Of a DNA stretch of 64,000 nt, positions 1 to 12,100 are shown in pieces. The translations under genes and the position numbers were made by a program. The stretch is taken from positions 11,534,591 to 11,598,590 of the forward strand of contig CAJINV010000002.1 of the NCBI GenBank assembly GCA_905178155.1, in the 5' to 3' direction. The first letter of the stretch is position 1. The number at the start of each line of letters is the position of its first letter. The DNA comes from Amoebophrya sp. A120 (taxonomy: Eukaryota; Sar; Dinophyceae; Syndiniales; Amoebophryaceae). Below the pieces are notes generated by a model. It searched no databases. It was given only the letters and a program-made list of their open reading frames with translations, and was not told where the DNA came from.

Positions 1-1001
1 GAGGTTAATTCATAATCACAAGCTATAGCTAAACGAGATGGTCCGTTTATTCAACTCAACGCACTGCGAAAAGGCAGGTGCTTGATGATGCAGAACATCG
101 TAGATTCCAAAAATCCGGATAGCGATACAGCAAGCCAGCCTGCCGGCGTTATTGAACATCGGACGAAAGATTCACCTCTCTTTACGTTTCCCAGACTACA
201 CTTTTTCTTCCAAAGATTCTAAGCGAAGGAAGGTGCTGAAATTTTTATCAGAAGCAGTTTATTACAAAACCAACAAAAGATCAAGGTACTTAAGTATTTT
301 CCTATTCGTCTAATTTTTATTGCTTTTGGGAAGTCTAGTTACTGTCGGCCGCGGAGCAGAAACACATCGTGAGAAATGGGTATGACTCAGGTCCACTATT
401 TCTTTGTTGAAAGTGTCGGTGTCCTCCTTCGTACAGTAGGCAACTTTGGCCTACTGAGGTACTTAAAAACTAAAGTGGGCTTTCTTGCTTCTGCCGCTCT
501 ATTGTGCAATTCCGAGTGCAGCTCCTGTTGCGATGGACCACAACTGGCCGGATTTGCAAAGTCTGCTGATGAAGCCGCCTTAGGGTCAGGAACAGGATCA
601 GCTCTGTTTTTCCGGGCCATTAAACCCGTCACCGTGCTCCTGGACGTACTAGCCAGAGGAGCGCGACCCAAAACAGCACGTTGTCAACGCCAACGGATGC
701 GCGACTGAAGACAACAGCGGAGACGAAGCTGGACGTTATTTCTATTGATCTTCGTTACTATTTGCTTCTAGAAAAGAAGGAACAAAAGTATTCCAGTATT
801 GATATTTCTTGAAAGAGAAAGAAGGACGTCGACCGTCTACCATGACTACATCGGATCAAGGCTGCGTGAGCTGCTATCAGTCGCGCAAGGACATTCGCCT
901 TTCTTATGCCGAAATCTTTTAACAAAGAAACGGGAAATCGACTATAAACTCTTTTCCGAAATCTTTTTCTTCCGAAAATAATGATTTTTTAAAACTTTGC
1001 C
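1..1001. other. No supported gene at left edge
   Basis: The first kilobase is AT-rich with stops in all frames, apart from an open stretch around 376-708 that is open on both strands. Neither translation resembles a family I recognise, and I see no splice sites linking it to a neighbour. The region lies downstream of the H2B stop codon, so it probably holds the H2B 3' flank and perhaps an unrecognised exon. Confidence 0.4.
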
Positions 1002-1973
1002 CTAGCCCATCATTTCATCCATCATCATGTCGGCTTCAGCTGGATACCCGCCTTCCATCATCCCCTCTTCTTCCACAGTATGCTAGTGAAAATTCATGTC
1101 TGCGTCGGATCAAAAGCAAACAGTGCTGGAGCGAAACCATGTACAAATTTGCACATACTTATGATAAGAGACAATTGCATTCTTGCTTAATGCAAATTGA
1201 TTTTGAGGCGACGTAGACGAAGTTTTATTTCCACCGTAGTCATCGAATGGCAAATCGGCTTCCGGCTCCATCCCGGTTTTGAATTTCGCCACCGCTTTGG
1301 CGCCGTCTTGGATGGCGTGTTTGCTGAGCTCCCCGGGGAGGATCAACCGAGCCGCGGTTTGGATTTCCGTGGCCCCCAACGTCTTCTTCCCCGTCAGCCG
1401 CAACAGCTTCACCGCCTCCGTGGCAATGCGCTCGAACAAGTCGCTCGCGAAGGAATCCAGGATCTGCATCGCCTTGCCGGACAGGGTGCACTCGTCGTGG
1501 TGGACCGTTTTCAACACCTTGTGGATGTACAGGTTCCAGGAGGTCGGCTTGTTGCCCTTCTTTCCCTTTTTCTTCTTCATGTCGTTCGGGTCCTTGATCA
1601 CCTTGTCCTTCTTCTCCATCTTGTCCTTCTTGAAGTGTTTCCCCTTCTTGTCGTCCTTGAACTTTTTGTCCTTGTACTTCTTGTCCTTGTCCTTCATCTT
1701 GTCCTTGTCCTTCATTTTGTCCTTGTCCTTCATTTTGTCCTTGTCCTTCATCTTGTCCTTGTCCTTCATTTTGTCCTTGTCCTTCATCTTGTCCTTGTCC
1801 TTCATTTTATCCTTGTCGTCCTTGTCCTTCATTTTATCCTTGTCCTTCATCTTGTCCTTGTCCGTCGCCAGCTTGTAGTCCAGCTTCATTTTGTCCTTCT
1901 CCTTCTCCTTCAAGGCCTTCTTGCTGCCACCCAGCAGGTACCCATCCTCCTCAACCATGTCGTAGGACGACAT
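1002..1973 (-). CDS. Histone H2B with long K/D/M repeat N-terminal tail and acidic C-terminal extension
   Basis: Core nucleosome histone acting in chromatin. Exon 1 is 1973-1235 and exon 2 is 1069-1002. They are joined by a GT-AG intron (1070-1234) that keeps the frame and ends the protein in a Met/Glu-rich tail, about 268 residues in total. The histone fold lies at roughly residues 145-235 and carries H2B hallmarks: SWNLYIHKVLK, the SGKAMQILDSF helix, TEAVKLLRLTGKKTL and RLILPGELSKHA. The first ~140 residues are unusual. About ten tandem copies of a six-residue MKDKDK-type unit, encoded by an 18 bp DNA repeat near 1670-1870, replace the usual ~30-residue tail. The C-terminus also runs past the normal end as FDDYEEGMMEGG and onward. 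The fold assignment is secure; the tail function is unknown. Confidence 0.9.
1670..1870 (-). repeat. 18 bp tandem repeat encoding the H2B tail
   Basis: About nine near-identical 18 bp units (plus-strand form ttgtccttgtccttcatc, with C/T variation at the last base) encode the KDKDKM array of the H2B N-terminal tail. Units vary mostly at one synonymous or wobble position, which suggests recent expansion by slippage or unequal exchange. A shortened unit near 1813-1830 breaks the period. Confidence 0.85.
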
Positions 1974-3126
1974 GACTTTTGCTTTGTTGATACGCTGTGC
2001 TGTTTGTTGAACAACGACCTAGCCCTGAGTCGTCGTGTACTCGCAATTTATTCTTAACGACGGACACGAACCCAACAAAATCTCACTTTCTATTGTTTTT
2101 TTTCTTTCATGATTCATGTTGTGTTTCTTTGGTCCAGCCACGAGATCCAGTTGTACGTTGTTGGCAGTCCAAATTATTTCAAACACGTACAACTTCATAA
2201 TCTGTGGATCGCTGAGCGAAATGCCACTGCGTCTCGCTTCTATTCTCTCATCTAAATTGAGTGTCGCAGTATCTATCACACCATACCCTGAAACTGATCT
2301 ACTATCTTTATACCTGTATCAAAAGGGGAGGACAAGAAAGTCTCGTTGCGGCTGCTGAGACAGAAATCATTGGAACTAGTTCTTCGTGGTCTGTGCGAAC
2401 CAAGCTTTTTCTGCCGACTAACTTCGCTTACGACCCGCACGAAACAGTCAAGCTACTGGCAGACAGAGGGAGCCTCCTTTATTACGTAAGTAACGTATGA
2501 ATCGTAACGTAAGGAACGAACAGTGACCACATCACACGTGAACAAGCCTGCAAGAAACGCTGCAAGTGCACTCGCTTCAAGTGTAAACGTTACACTCAAA
2601 ACCTCACTCTACTTTCTAGTGCGATGATTTATGCATACATGTTGCATGTGCTACTCCTAGGCAATGCGTCAAACGCAATAGTGAAACTAAGAAAGATTTC
2701 GCCTCTCAAAATGGGTGTCTTTCTCCGTTCTCCGGCACTCGGTGTTCTCTGCTCAAGTACAAATTCATCGGTAACCAGCAAATGGTGACAGAGCATCGCA
2801 AGCGAACACCTCCAAGTTTCCTCCTCCATCAGCTAGTTACAAAGTTGCACGATAGAATCAGCATCGATGTCGAGGCGTGAGAGTAGACGTAGCAAAATAC
2901 GCTTCATCAGTACACTTCGGTCAGTCTCGACCGAGCTTGCAACGCTCGCGTTCCGCAGCGGCGACGGTGATTTGATAGACAAGTAAATGATCAGCTTCTA
3001 CTAAGCTACTTGCTTGCGGTTGGGTTTGGGGTTGGGGTAATTCTAGAGTCAACATATCCAAAAAATCGGGGAAGGGGTAGATGCTTTAGATACATATATC
3101 GAAATCGTGCTTTTTTTCTATTCATT
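1974..3126. other. Intergenic gap between H2B and M64 gene 1
   Basis: No ORF here has homology I recognise, and frames are interrupted by stops on both strands. It should hold the H2B promoter (just above 1973) and the 3' flank of the protease gene. I see no TATA box, tRNA or clear repeat. Confidence 0.5.
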
Positions 3127-5454
3127 TCAAACCGCGGTGAGTTCGTCTTCCAGTACCAGCGGGTGCTCGGGATGTAAATCCAGCGCTGACGCTTTCCAAT
3201 TTTTCGGCTCGCCACAAAATTTGACTAGATCTAACGACCGAGGACTGGTCGGCAAGCTTGTGTACACGAGGCAGTAGTTTGGAATTTTCAGTGCACTTTC
3301 CGTAAAGCCCTGGTTGAAAAGTGTCAGGTACTTGCAGCAGGTCGCTCGCAGGTGCACGTGGGAAAAAGAATTTCTTCCGTCGATCTTTCCCATCAGACTC
3401 GTGGCTTGGTCCATGCCGATGCAATACTGTTGGTTCATGCATCCGCCCTCCCGGCTCGCTAGATCCGTATTTTTGCCGACGCAGCGAGCCAATCCTTCGT
3501 CGATCAAGTCCTGCCACTTGGAGCAGCAATTGGTTCTGGCGTTCACCAGTCCCCCGCAGTTCGGACTGTAGGCCAACGTCGTTTGCGAGAGCCCCACCTC
3601 GTACTCGTCGGTCAGCCCAAACATAGCATGAGACAGTTCGTGCGCGAAGAGCGCACCCTGAAAGTCCCACGCGGCCTGGTAGGTGTGCATTTTCGCGGAC
3701 ATGACCAGCATGTTGCTACCCCACTCGCCCCATCCGTACTGCCGTACTGACGGGCTGCCGGGCGCCACCCGAAGCAGATCCATCGCTTCTTCGGTCATCC
3801 AGACGTGCACCGAGACCGTCATGTGTTGCATGCCTGCGAATGTGTCCTCGCAGTGATGCTGTGCGAACGTAGCCAGCGCCGGCCAGTCACGGCACTCCAC
3901 CCAAAAGTTGTCCACGCCTTGCTGCAGCTGGCTCCAGCCCGGCGCCTGGCGCGGGTCCACGGCCTGATGCGAGCAGTCCGCGCCCTTCACGAACTCCAGA
4001 TCGCTGAAGCGCGCAAATCGGTCCACGCGGAAGACGTTTAGGTGGGGATTGCTGCGCGTGCTGAAGGGCGCAAAGTTTTTGTCCAGTACGGCGACGGTCT
4101 CTTCGACATACTCCGTCCACTGTTCCGCGGATTCCCAACCGTAGGGTAGCAAGACCAGATTTATGGAGTTGTCCAGGTCTCTCCCCGTTTCATCCGTTGG
4201 CGACACTTGCACGCAGGAGCCCCCGCCGTCCACCCGCGATGAGCCGGTGGAGCTTTGCTGGATGCTGCTGCCGCCACCTCGAGGATTGCCTCCACCTCCA
4301 AGGAGGGGCGGGGCCTGGTAGGGTTGCCCGTTGACTACGACCGGGTAATATCAAATGTAAAAATGTCTGGGTCTGGAAGAGTGCAAGATTTGACATGCAT
4401 ATTTCTCATGACACAGACACATGATGCCTGTAATGCATGACCTAGCATCGCGTACTTTTAGAGGGCTTCCTGATGCACTTTCCGCATGAGAAATGCCCTG
4501 TCCGTGTAGCACCAATTGTGCCCCTCTCGCTGGTCATGCAATACAAATTTTTTTAGAGTCCAAAAACAGCATGACAAGTTGCAATCTTCCAGACCCAGAC
4601 ATTTTTACATTTGATAGGTAATTGTCCGCTGTCTCGTACTCGTCCGGATGCGGTGTTTTTTCCGCCTCCGACACCGGGTTCCGGGCCTCCGTTGCGCCGT
4701 CGCTGGCCGCGCCACCGCAACAGGAGTCCCCCGCCGAAGCCTCCGTCGTCGTGGTTGATCGGTTTTCTTGCTGAGAGAACTTCTTGTTTTCGAGTGCGGT
4801 GCCACTGCCACTTCTTTGCAGAACACTTCCCACATCCACCGCGGATGAAGAAGCCACCTCTAGTACAATCCCCGCCTCACTCTCGCCATTGGTTCTGCCC
4901 CTTGGTGAAACTGCATCAGCGTGCCGCGCATTCGCCGGCTTGCTCACCTTCACTATCTTGATGCGCTTCTCTCTACTTGGGGCATTCAAGACCACCTTGG
5001 GTGGAGATCGTGCTAGTGCTCCTACCGCGTCATCCTTTCCCAGTTCGTCCACGTCCTCCGCTCCGGCTCCTGCGCTAGCCAATTTAACATCTGCTTCGTG
5101 ATTCTGCGAAATACCGGTATTATCTTCTGAGAGAATCCCGGCAGACCCCGGCGCATGATTCTCTATGAATCCACTATTTTCGACTTCCTCATCCTCGCCA
5201 GTTCCAGTGTCAAGTGAAGCGGAGTTGACGTCACCACGATGGAGCCTATTTAAAAGTCGGCGATCCCCCGGATGTTGTGGTATCAGCTTATTTTTTTTCT
5301 CTGCTAAAAGCGATTTATTCGCTTTCAGTCTTTCTTCTTCCGGGGGCACAGCATTTTTCACTGCGTGACTTGTGTCTCTGTAAACGTAAGCATCGGTAAA
5401 TCGGTCGAGGAAAAACCACGACCAAGAGTTCGAAGCCAACAACAAGTTCCTCAT
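3127..5454 (-). CDS. M64-like zinc metallopeptidase, copy 1
   Basis: Predicted secreted or surface zinc metallopeptidase. Exon 1 runs 5454-4623 and exon 2 from about 4349 to 3127, separated by an introner. Seamless joining reads TADNY-PVVVNGQPYQ in frame. The catalytic motif HELSHAMFGLTDEY near the middle of exon 2 matches the HExxHxxxGLxDEY signature of the M64 (IgA peptidase-like) family: two His ligands, the catalytic Glu and the downstream Asp. The region before it (INLVLLPYGWESAEQW, then LNVFRVDRF) is shared with the next gene. Cysteines are numerous, as in an extracellular enzyme. The first ~270 residues are low-complexity and acidic. No clear signal peptide follows the first Met (MRNLLLASNSWSWFF), so an upstream exon may be missing. 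The family call is good; the substrate is unknown. Confidence 0.75.
4344..4622 (-). mobile_element. Introner IE1 (family A) in M64 gene 1
   Basis: A ~267 bp element lies between two copies of GGTAAT (4344-4349 and 4617-4622). Its ends are ~29 bp inverted repeats beginning ATCAAATGTAAAAATG. Removing the element plus one GGTAAT copy restores an open frame. No GT-AG pair close to the ends keeps the frame: the GT in the left repeat (coding AAT|GTAAAA) is phase 0, while the nearest downstream AG is out of phase and the stretch before it has an in-frame TGA. The same terminal repeat bounds the intron in the aldo-keto reductase gene (35757-37513). Confidence 0.9.
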
Positions 5455-6205
5455 GTTAGTGAAAAATCAAGGCAACAGGCGGATAAAGATAGAATTAGAA
5501 GAACCGCTAGCGTTTATGTGCAAGTGCAACGGTGTCGCCTTTTGGCATAAAAAAATTGCAGGTCGAGGTATATATTGGGTTGGCGACGTCAAGCTGAAGT
5601 CTTAACGAAATATGAATATCACCTAGAGCTGGGAAGGGAACTGAGACTGGTGTCACTTTAAAAACGGAGTATGTAACTTCTTGATTCTTGTAGAGACTGA
5701 CAAGCGCGATTGCTGGAAAGATGATACTCAATGAGCCGAGAGATGAAGGCGAAAGGAAAACAAGGCCATCGGAAATACATCAACCTACGGTGATGCTACA
5801 GCTGACGATACGAAGAAACGAAAGCGGCACGGTACGCAGACACGAAGGACGTGGACGACTTTACCATGTAGATGTTTCGTTACGAAAAATGTAGAAAAAA
5901 AGCATGAACGACAACAAGTTCCATGATGTGAATGTACGACATTTTTGGGCACTTCTACTTTTTTGTGTGCAGCTGCAGAACGTCGACATCAACAAAACAT
6001 GTTCAATCAGACAAGACAAGGCAAGACATACTGACGACGATGCACAAGACGACGATCACCTTTTACAGTGACCTGCAAGAACCCTCGCCAGCAGTAGCAG
6101 CACTTTTCTTGAAAAAAAAAATGAGCAATTCATTGTGCTGATAGCCGATGTCTTTCTGGATTCCGTGTCCATCTTCATTCCATCTATCATATCTACAGCA
6201 TCTGA
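5455..6205. other. Intergenic gap between the two M64 genes
   Basis: AT-rich sequence with no ORF I can support. It should include the upstream region, and possibly an unidentified first exon, of M64 copy 1, plus the 3' flank of copy 2. Confidence 0.5.
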
Positions 6206-7816
6206 TCACAGCACAAAGTCTTCCCAGATTCCCTCCCAGTGGGCTTTTTTGGAAGCAACACAGCGTACATTCATCTCGGTTTCCTTCCCAGCGCAATAAT
6301 CGGGAAGTACTTTCCTTACGCCGTCGACAGAGAACTCCCGGTGGAACATGCAACACATGTTGAGAATCGATGTCTCGCTGAATTCCATTCCTGCTGCGGT
6401 GTTCTCCGCAGGGGTCATGAGGAACTCCGTTTGCCCCTCGGCGTCGTGATCAAGCTCGAAGGTGCTGTGGCCGATTTCGTGCGCGGCCAACGCCGCCTGG
6501 TCCGCGAGACTTCGGAGCTTCCCGGCCGGGTCGCTATTCAGGAGAAACATGCTCCAGGACTTGCTCTCATCTCGCACAATATCTCGGTCGGAGGCGTCGA
6601 ACTCGATTTCTTGCGTTATCCACTGGTCGTTCCCAGCCTTGTCCTTACACTCCATTGGATTCCATTCGTCATGATACTCGGGCGGGCAGAGATATTGTTG
6701 TCGCACCACTTTCGTTGCGTTGTTGAATACGTGCGTGTAGAACAGGCCGATTGCGTAGAGGTTCGTTTGTTCCTTCATCTCCTCCACCGGCACCACAAGC
6801 CCGACGGTGAGGGCCTGCCCGGTCGCGTGGCAGCCGCTATCGCGGGCGAAGGTATAGACCTCGTTCCAGTCGCTGCAGGTGACATGGTAGCTCTGCTGCT
6901 TCTCCTCAATCGTCCAAGCGCCGGACGTCGGTATGTGCTCCGGGTTGTACGAGCAGTTCGTTTTCTGCGCGATCGCCCCCGTGTCCGTTCCGCTTACAAA
7001 CGGAACAGCATCTTTCATTTCGTCCACGCGAAACAAGTTGACGTGGCTAGCTTCCTGCTGAAACTGCGGTAGTTTCACAAGCTCGTCCTTCAACGTTTCG
7101 ATGTACTCTATCCAGGATGTCCCTGCCTTTTCATATGCAGCGGTGTTGTAGGGCACAAAAACCACGTTGAAGGCGTCCTGAAAGACTTCGGGCGGTGAAG
7201 AAGCGGAAGCATGCGCAGAGGCGCCGACCGAAATTCTCGTACAGGTTACTACATCTGTAGAACTTGATGTGCTGCTCTCTTCACTTGTACCCACATCTTG
7301 ACTTGTTTCGTCCTCGCCCTCGGGAGCAGCAGAAGAGGAGGAGCTGCTCGATGTTGTTGCAAGCTCGGCTGAAGATCCGTTAGTGCCTGCAGTTGCGTTC
7401 TTCCCCTCGTCCACCTCCACACTGACGCACCCTTCCTTGGTTTTGCTTGTTCGCTTTCTCTCCAGAAGCGACAGAGGTGCGAGAGTGGGAGGTTCTGGCT
7501 TGATGGACGGGCGTAGAAGGACATCTCTAATATTTTTCGCCTTTTTTCCGTCTTGTCCTCCGCTGCCGGATGCAAGCAGAGACGAACGCCGCGGCCTCGA
7601 AATTACTTTTTCCTTCCCGCGACCCAGCGGACGACCTGAAGAATGCTCTTGAGTCACACTATTCTTGTTGTTGGCCGTTACACGTAAACTGTACTCGGAA
7701 ATAACTCTGTCTGAGGATAAAAGGAAAAACAAAAAACACCTGACAAAGTAGGTGGAGGAGCACGGAAAACTACACTTTCCGGCCTGGCGAAGCAAAGTAT
7801 CTGTAATCATGTTCAT
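6206..7816 (-). CDS. M64-like zinc metallopeptidase, copy 2 (divergent active site)
   Basis: Tandem paralogue of the preceding protease, with no intron detected. The first ATG is at 7816; the open frame extends further upstream only from a non-ATG codon. A hydrophobic stretch near residue 25 (FVRCFLFFLL) could be a signal peptide or signal anchor. The first ~180 residues are Ser/Thr-rich. The shared module follows (FNVVFVPYNTAAYEKAG, then VNLFRVDEMKDAVPF) and then the zinc site HEIGHSTFELDHD. HExxH is kept, but the GLxDEY of copy 1 has become FELDHD, so the third ligand or Met-turn region has diverged. Many cysteines again suggest an extracellular protein. Activity is plausible but not certain. 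Confidence 0.7.
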   Translation of the reverse strand: MNMITDTLLRQAGKCSFPCSSTYFVRCFLFFLLSSDRVISEYSLRVTANNKNSVTQEHSSGRPLGRGKEKVISRPRRSSLLASGSGGQDGKKAKNIRDVLLRPSIKPEPPTLAPLSLLERKRTSKTKEGCVSVEVDEGKNATAGTNGSSAELATTSSSSSSSAAPEGEDETSQDVGTSEESSTSSSTDVVTCTRISVGASAHASASSPPEVFQDAFNVVFVPYNTAAYEKAGTSWIEYIETLKDELVKLPQFQQEASHVNLFRVDEMKDAVPFVSGTDTGAIAQKTNCSYNPEHIPTSGAWTIEEKQQSYHVTCSDWNEVYTFARDSGCHATGQALTVGLVVPVEEMKEQTNLYAIGLFYTHVFNNATKVVRQQYLCPPEYHDEWNPMECKDKAGNDQWITQEIEFDASDRDIVRDESKSWSMFLLNSDPAGKLRSLADQAALAAHEIGHSTFELDHDAEGQTEFLMTPAENTAAGMEFSETSILNMCCMFHREFSVDGVRKVLPDYCAGKETEMNVRCVASKKAHWEGIWEDFVL

Positions 7817-9164
7817 GGTACGTACCTCAGTCTGGGTGAAATAAACTTGTGAAAGCAACAAGGGGCAGGTTGTCAGAGGAAATCAACCTGGGATTGCTTT
7901 GCGTTTGCAAGCAGACGACTTTTGAGCTGAACAAAGAAAAAAGAAACGAAAACGATATGCATCGGGGGGGGAAAGGGAGTGGAAATGGACAGATCTGGGA
8001 TTTTGTTTTTCGTGTTAACGTAGTTCCATGCAAAGACACGAACGCGTACGAATGCAGACGAGGAGGGAACGATAACGTCGACGTGCTTGGCTTCTTCGCT
8101 TGAACCGCCCAAGCGAGACGAGTGAACGAACATTGACTGAGCGCCACGATTTCACAACGACGCATCAAAGACGGGCGACCAATGCCTATGAATTCCTTCT
8201 AAACCGTGGTGAACATACGAGCAAGGCAAGTCAAAAAAATTGCCTGGCTTCATACATCGCGCTAATAGTGAAGTTTTCGGCTCGTTTCGATCCCTTGATG
8301 TCGCCGGATACCATTGGCAGAGCCGGCGACGGAAAGGATTGCAAACGAGTGCAATTCAGCGAAGTAGGAGTCTCTGTGCGTGCCCGAAGTCTGGCCACGA
8401 ATGTGGACCCGACAACGGAGCTTGATGCGATCTTTTCCAAGATGATCTTCCTTTCACAAATTCCACCTCAGAACACAAGCGAAACACGCACCCCGCGACT
8501 GCACTGCCACGCAGCGCAAGCGGCACCTGCTGAAAGCGGAGAAACCAGTCTTCGCAGACATTGCAAAAACCCCCCCAAGCCAACCAGAACGAGAAAGAAG
8601 TGGCAGGCAGCCATTCCCGGCGTACGCCAATTCGCAGCCGCAAAGTGACTCCATACCTCGCCGCACGGCGCTAGGGCGCAAAAAGATGGCAAGGAAAACT
8701 GGACGCAAACCACAACAACGCGACGCAACCACACAAACTACAACTGGCACCAGCAACTTGCGTTTTCCTTCCCAGGGTTGGGAGAGGAGGGTCAACTTTT
8801 TCGAAACTGCGGCAGAAATAACTGAAACTGTGTCAACTTTGCACACTGACAAAAGGGCGAGGGGGTGTGAATTTCCTCGCGCCCGATCCTTGGACCGGGC
8901 GTGCTGCCCTAAACTGTGAACTGGGACGACACGAAGACACATGAACACGCGAGATCCTACGCAACCAACCGACCACCGCTTGGATCAAGAACAACGAGGA
9001 CTACCTCTGTCCTCGGGCTCACATCATACTGATCTGCACACGGCTCCAATCTCATCTGAATTACACATTCTCACGCGCTTATAATTCCAACTGTAAATTT
9101 GATCGTCTGTGGTTTTCTACAGCCTGAATGCACGAAGAAGGGGCGCGGCCTTGAAGATGTCGGT
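7817..9164. other. Intergenic gap
   Basis: Long open stretches on both strands at 8100-8950 lack recognisable motifs, and their composition suits chance ORFs. The only plus-strand candidate (8100-8648) would be the sole plus-strand gene in the window, so I do not call it. Confidence 0.4.
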
Positions 9165-12100
9165 TCAGTCGTTGGTGCTATTGGCACTCCCACCTGCAAC
9201 AACCTTCATGTTCGCAAGGCGTGGATTTTTCGCAACCACCACTTGCTGCCCGTTGCTCAGAGAGCGATTCTTCGTGGAGTCCCTTGGCTGACTTGGCGGC
9301 CGCGGAATCAGTCCGCGACTGTATCCAGGAAAAAAGCTGTGTAAGTGTAACTTTGTAGGAAGAGCAGCATCACAAATTCGCTTTGCATTACAGGGGAAAC
9401 CTGTCATGCGCAATTAGCATGCCAAAACACGTATGGAAGTAGCCTATGACGCACATCCAGCATCACAAGTGTGACAGTTTTGCATTTTTTGCATCACAGA
9501 CTTACACTCACATAGTTTTTTTCTTGCATAGACTGGGGTACAGTTTCATACTCCGCAGTTCCCCACCTCCGCTTCCGCCACTCGTGGCACCCGGGAACGA
9601 AGACGCCGCCACGGCAGAAGGTGGCGCGACAACTTTGGGATTGGGAGCTGCATTTTGAAGTAGACCATTACCCGCTAGATGGTGTGGTTGAAAGGTCCCT
9701 GGTGCGCCTCTACTCCCGAATAAGTCACTATAGCCCATTGATGTTCCATCGGGTGGTCCCCTTGCTGGTAGCGTGCTGGATTTCACCTGCTGCGAAATCC
9801 GAGGTAAAACGACGACTTCCCGGGAGCGACCGCGGGGTGGCGACGGCTGCTCTTCTTCGCGACCCATCCACAGACCGAAGCTGTTTCCCGCCGGGCGCAC
9901 AACCGGCTCCAGAGAACGCGGGAGATCACGCCGTAGCGGCAAAGGTGGAGGCATAGGTTCGACTACTCCAATGATGGCGGACGACTGGTCATCAGGATCC
10001 ACCGTGAAGATGGCTTGATCTCGATCATCCTTACGAGGACGCGGCTCATCTAGCTGCACCTGGCTCTCGCTACTAGGATCATGCGCAGCAACAAGTACCT
10101 GACCCTCAGCCTGCAGCTTCGACGCTGAGTTGGAATGTGAGTGCGCACTTCGTGTCAAAGTTCTCGGCGCGCTGAAAGACGAAACAACGAGCCCCGGCGG
10201 GGGAGCGTGTTGTCTTCTATCCTGTAGCGGTGCAGCTGCTCTCACTGTCGCGGTCGCTTCGTCGTTGGAAGACGAACTGCTCAAGCTAATGAGTTTGGAA
10301 GCCGGCTGCAGAATGTTCAAATGGCCGCGCTGCTTGTTCGCGATTGCATTCACTGTGGGGGAGGGCCGACCGGTAAAATTGATGCGCTGTTGCTGCTGCC
10401 GGTGACCCTCGGTGCGGTCGTGGTAATTGAGTTCCTTCTTCGCCGTGCGGTCCGGATGCACATTGTACTGGTCCCGGGAACTACTGGCAGAAGGAGCTGT
10501 GTTGGACACTAATGGAGCTTCCCTCGGAGGGGTCGTCGCTTCCGGTGGAGCAGCAGAAAATAAGACGTCCGGAGATGAGGGCGCTTCAGCGATGCTGCTC
10601 TCGGAAATGAAAGAAGATGCCACTGTAATTTGCTCGCGCTTCTCAATCTCTGGCTTCTTCACCTCCAAGTCTGCTTTTTTCATTGACGCCGCGAGTACTT
10701 CGTCGTCCCCTGCGACCACAGCTTGTCCCTTGAAGTCCTCATGTCCTTGTGTCGCCTCCTGTATTTCAGCACTGTTAATAGTTGGTGCGAGTTTTTTTTC
10801 TTGACGAGATCCGCCAGCGTCTGGTTGCACGTGGTCACGCTCGCGGTCATCTTCAGACGCCTTCTCTGTTACTCCTACTTCTTTAGTGACAGAACCCTCC
10901 GGATCTACATCTGCTGCTGGTCCTGATTCGTTTGAGTTCCTTACTTCCGTATCTGGAACGTGCTGCGTTGCGTCTACGTCCATCGGCGTCGGCTCGATAT
11001 TCATCGGCTGCGTCAGTTCGCTTAGTTTTTCCGGTTCTTCATCAGCAATGTTGCGCGGCAGCTTTCCATACTCATTTTCGGCAGCAGCCTGGGAAACAGC
11101 AGTACTATCTTGCGCCTTTGCGGGTTTCGCCTCTTCTGGCGCTGAAGCGTTGCTACCACCCGGGCGGTCCTGTTGCATTTCTCCCTTTTCATCTACGAGA
11201 GGTCCTAACGCTTTTTCCAACGTTACGGCTTCAGCTTGAAAGACATGTTCGTGTTCATCGTCTTTCTCTTCGTTAGCACCAAACTGACGTCTTGTCTTTT
11301 CACCGTCCGCTTTCGTATCCGCTGCATCTTCGACGACGTCACTGTCAGCCTTATTTGCCCTAAAATTTCTTCCCGTGACAAGAGTCTGGAAGGCAGACGT
11401 GACTTCTCTCAGAACCTCACTGGTCTCCGCACCCAGCAACTCGGTCCTCGAATTCTTGGGTCCGCCAGAATAAAGATCTTCCGCGTTTAGAAACGCACAG
11501 TATTCAATGTGCCCGACTTCTCCATTTTCTCCCGGAAGATTCAGAACCTGCGTCCAACAAGACCTTTTCTTCTCAGTGGAACCTAATTGTGCGCCAGCAG
11601 ACTCCTGCTCCGCAACCTTCATCACGGACGCCGTCACGGACTTGCAGGAAACATCTGCATGCAATGACCAGGCAGAAGTAGGCATCGTCGCGCGTGACAC
11701 CGGGTCACTCTCCCGCTTCCGGTTCCGACTTTCGCTTTCCGGGCTTGACATTTCCGGAGTATCAAAAGCTTGCCTGAAACCTGCAACCAATGATAGAGCG
11801 ATCGGCGGCGCTGTCTTCGGCGGAACAGGGGTGACGCGACGCCATACAAGCAGCTGGACATCCGGGCAGTCGTGCGTCTTCTTCAGCCCACCCTGGCATT
11901 TATCATCACAACTCGCAGGACTGCTTTTGTCCCTCTCCGCAGTAGCAACCGCCTTCTTTACGCCTTCACGGACGCTCTCGCGGTCCCGCATCGCAGTGAA
12001 TAAGAACTGCAACAGTTTCGACGGTCCGAGTACTTGCTTCCCCGTCTGGGCGTCCTTTACGCCCGTGTTGAGCACGACGAGGTGCTCGTAGAAATCGCTC

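Noticed and set aside
376-708. Open frames on both strands near the left edge
   Set aside because: Neither product resembles a known family, there are no splice links, and simultaneous openness on both strands suggests composition rather than coding.
1197-2057. Long plus-strand frame rich in Leu/Val repeats
   Set aside because: It is the antisense of the H2B K/D/M repeat tail.
8100-8648. 182-codon plus-strand ORF
   Set aside because: No recognisable motif, overlaps an open minus-strand frame, and would be the only plus-strand gene in the window.
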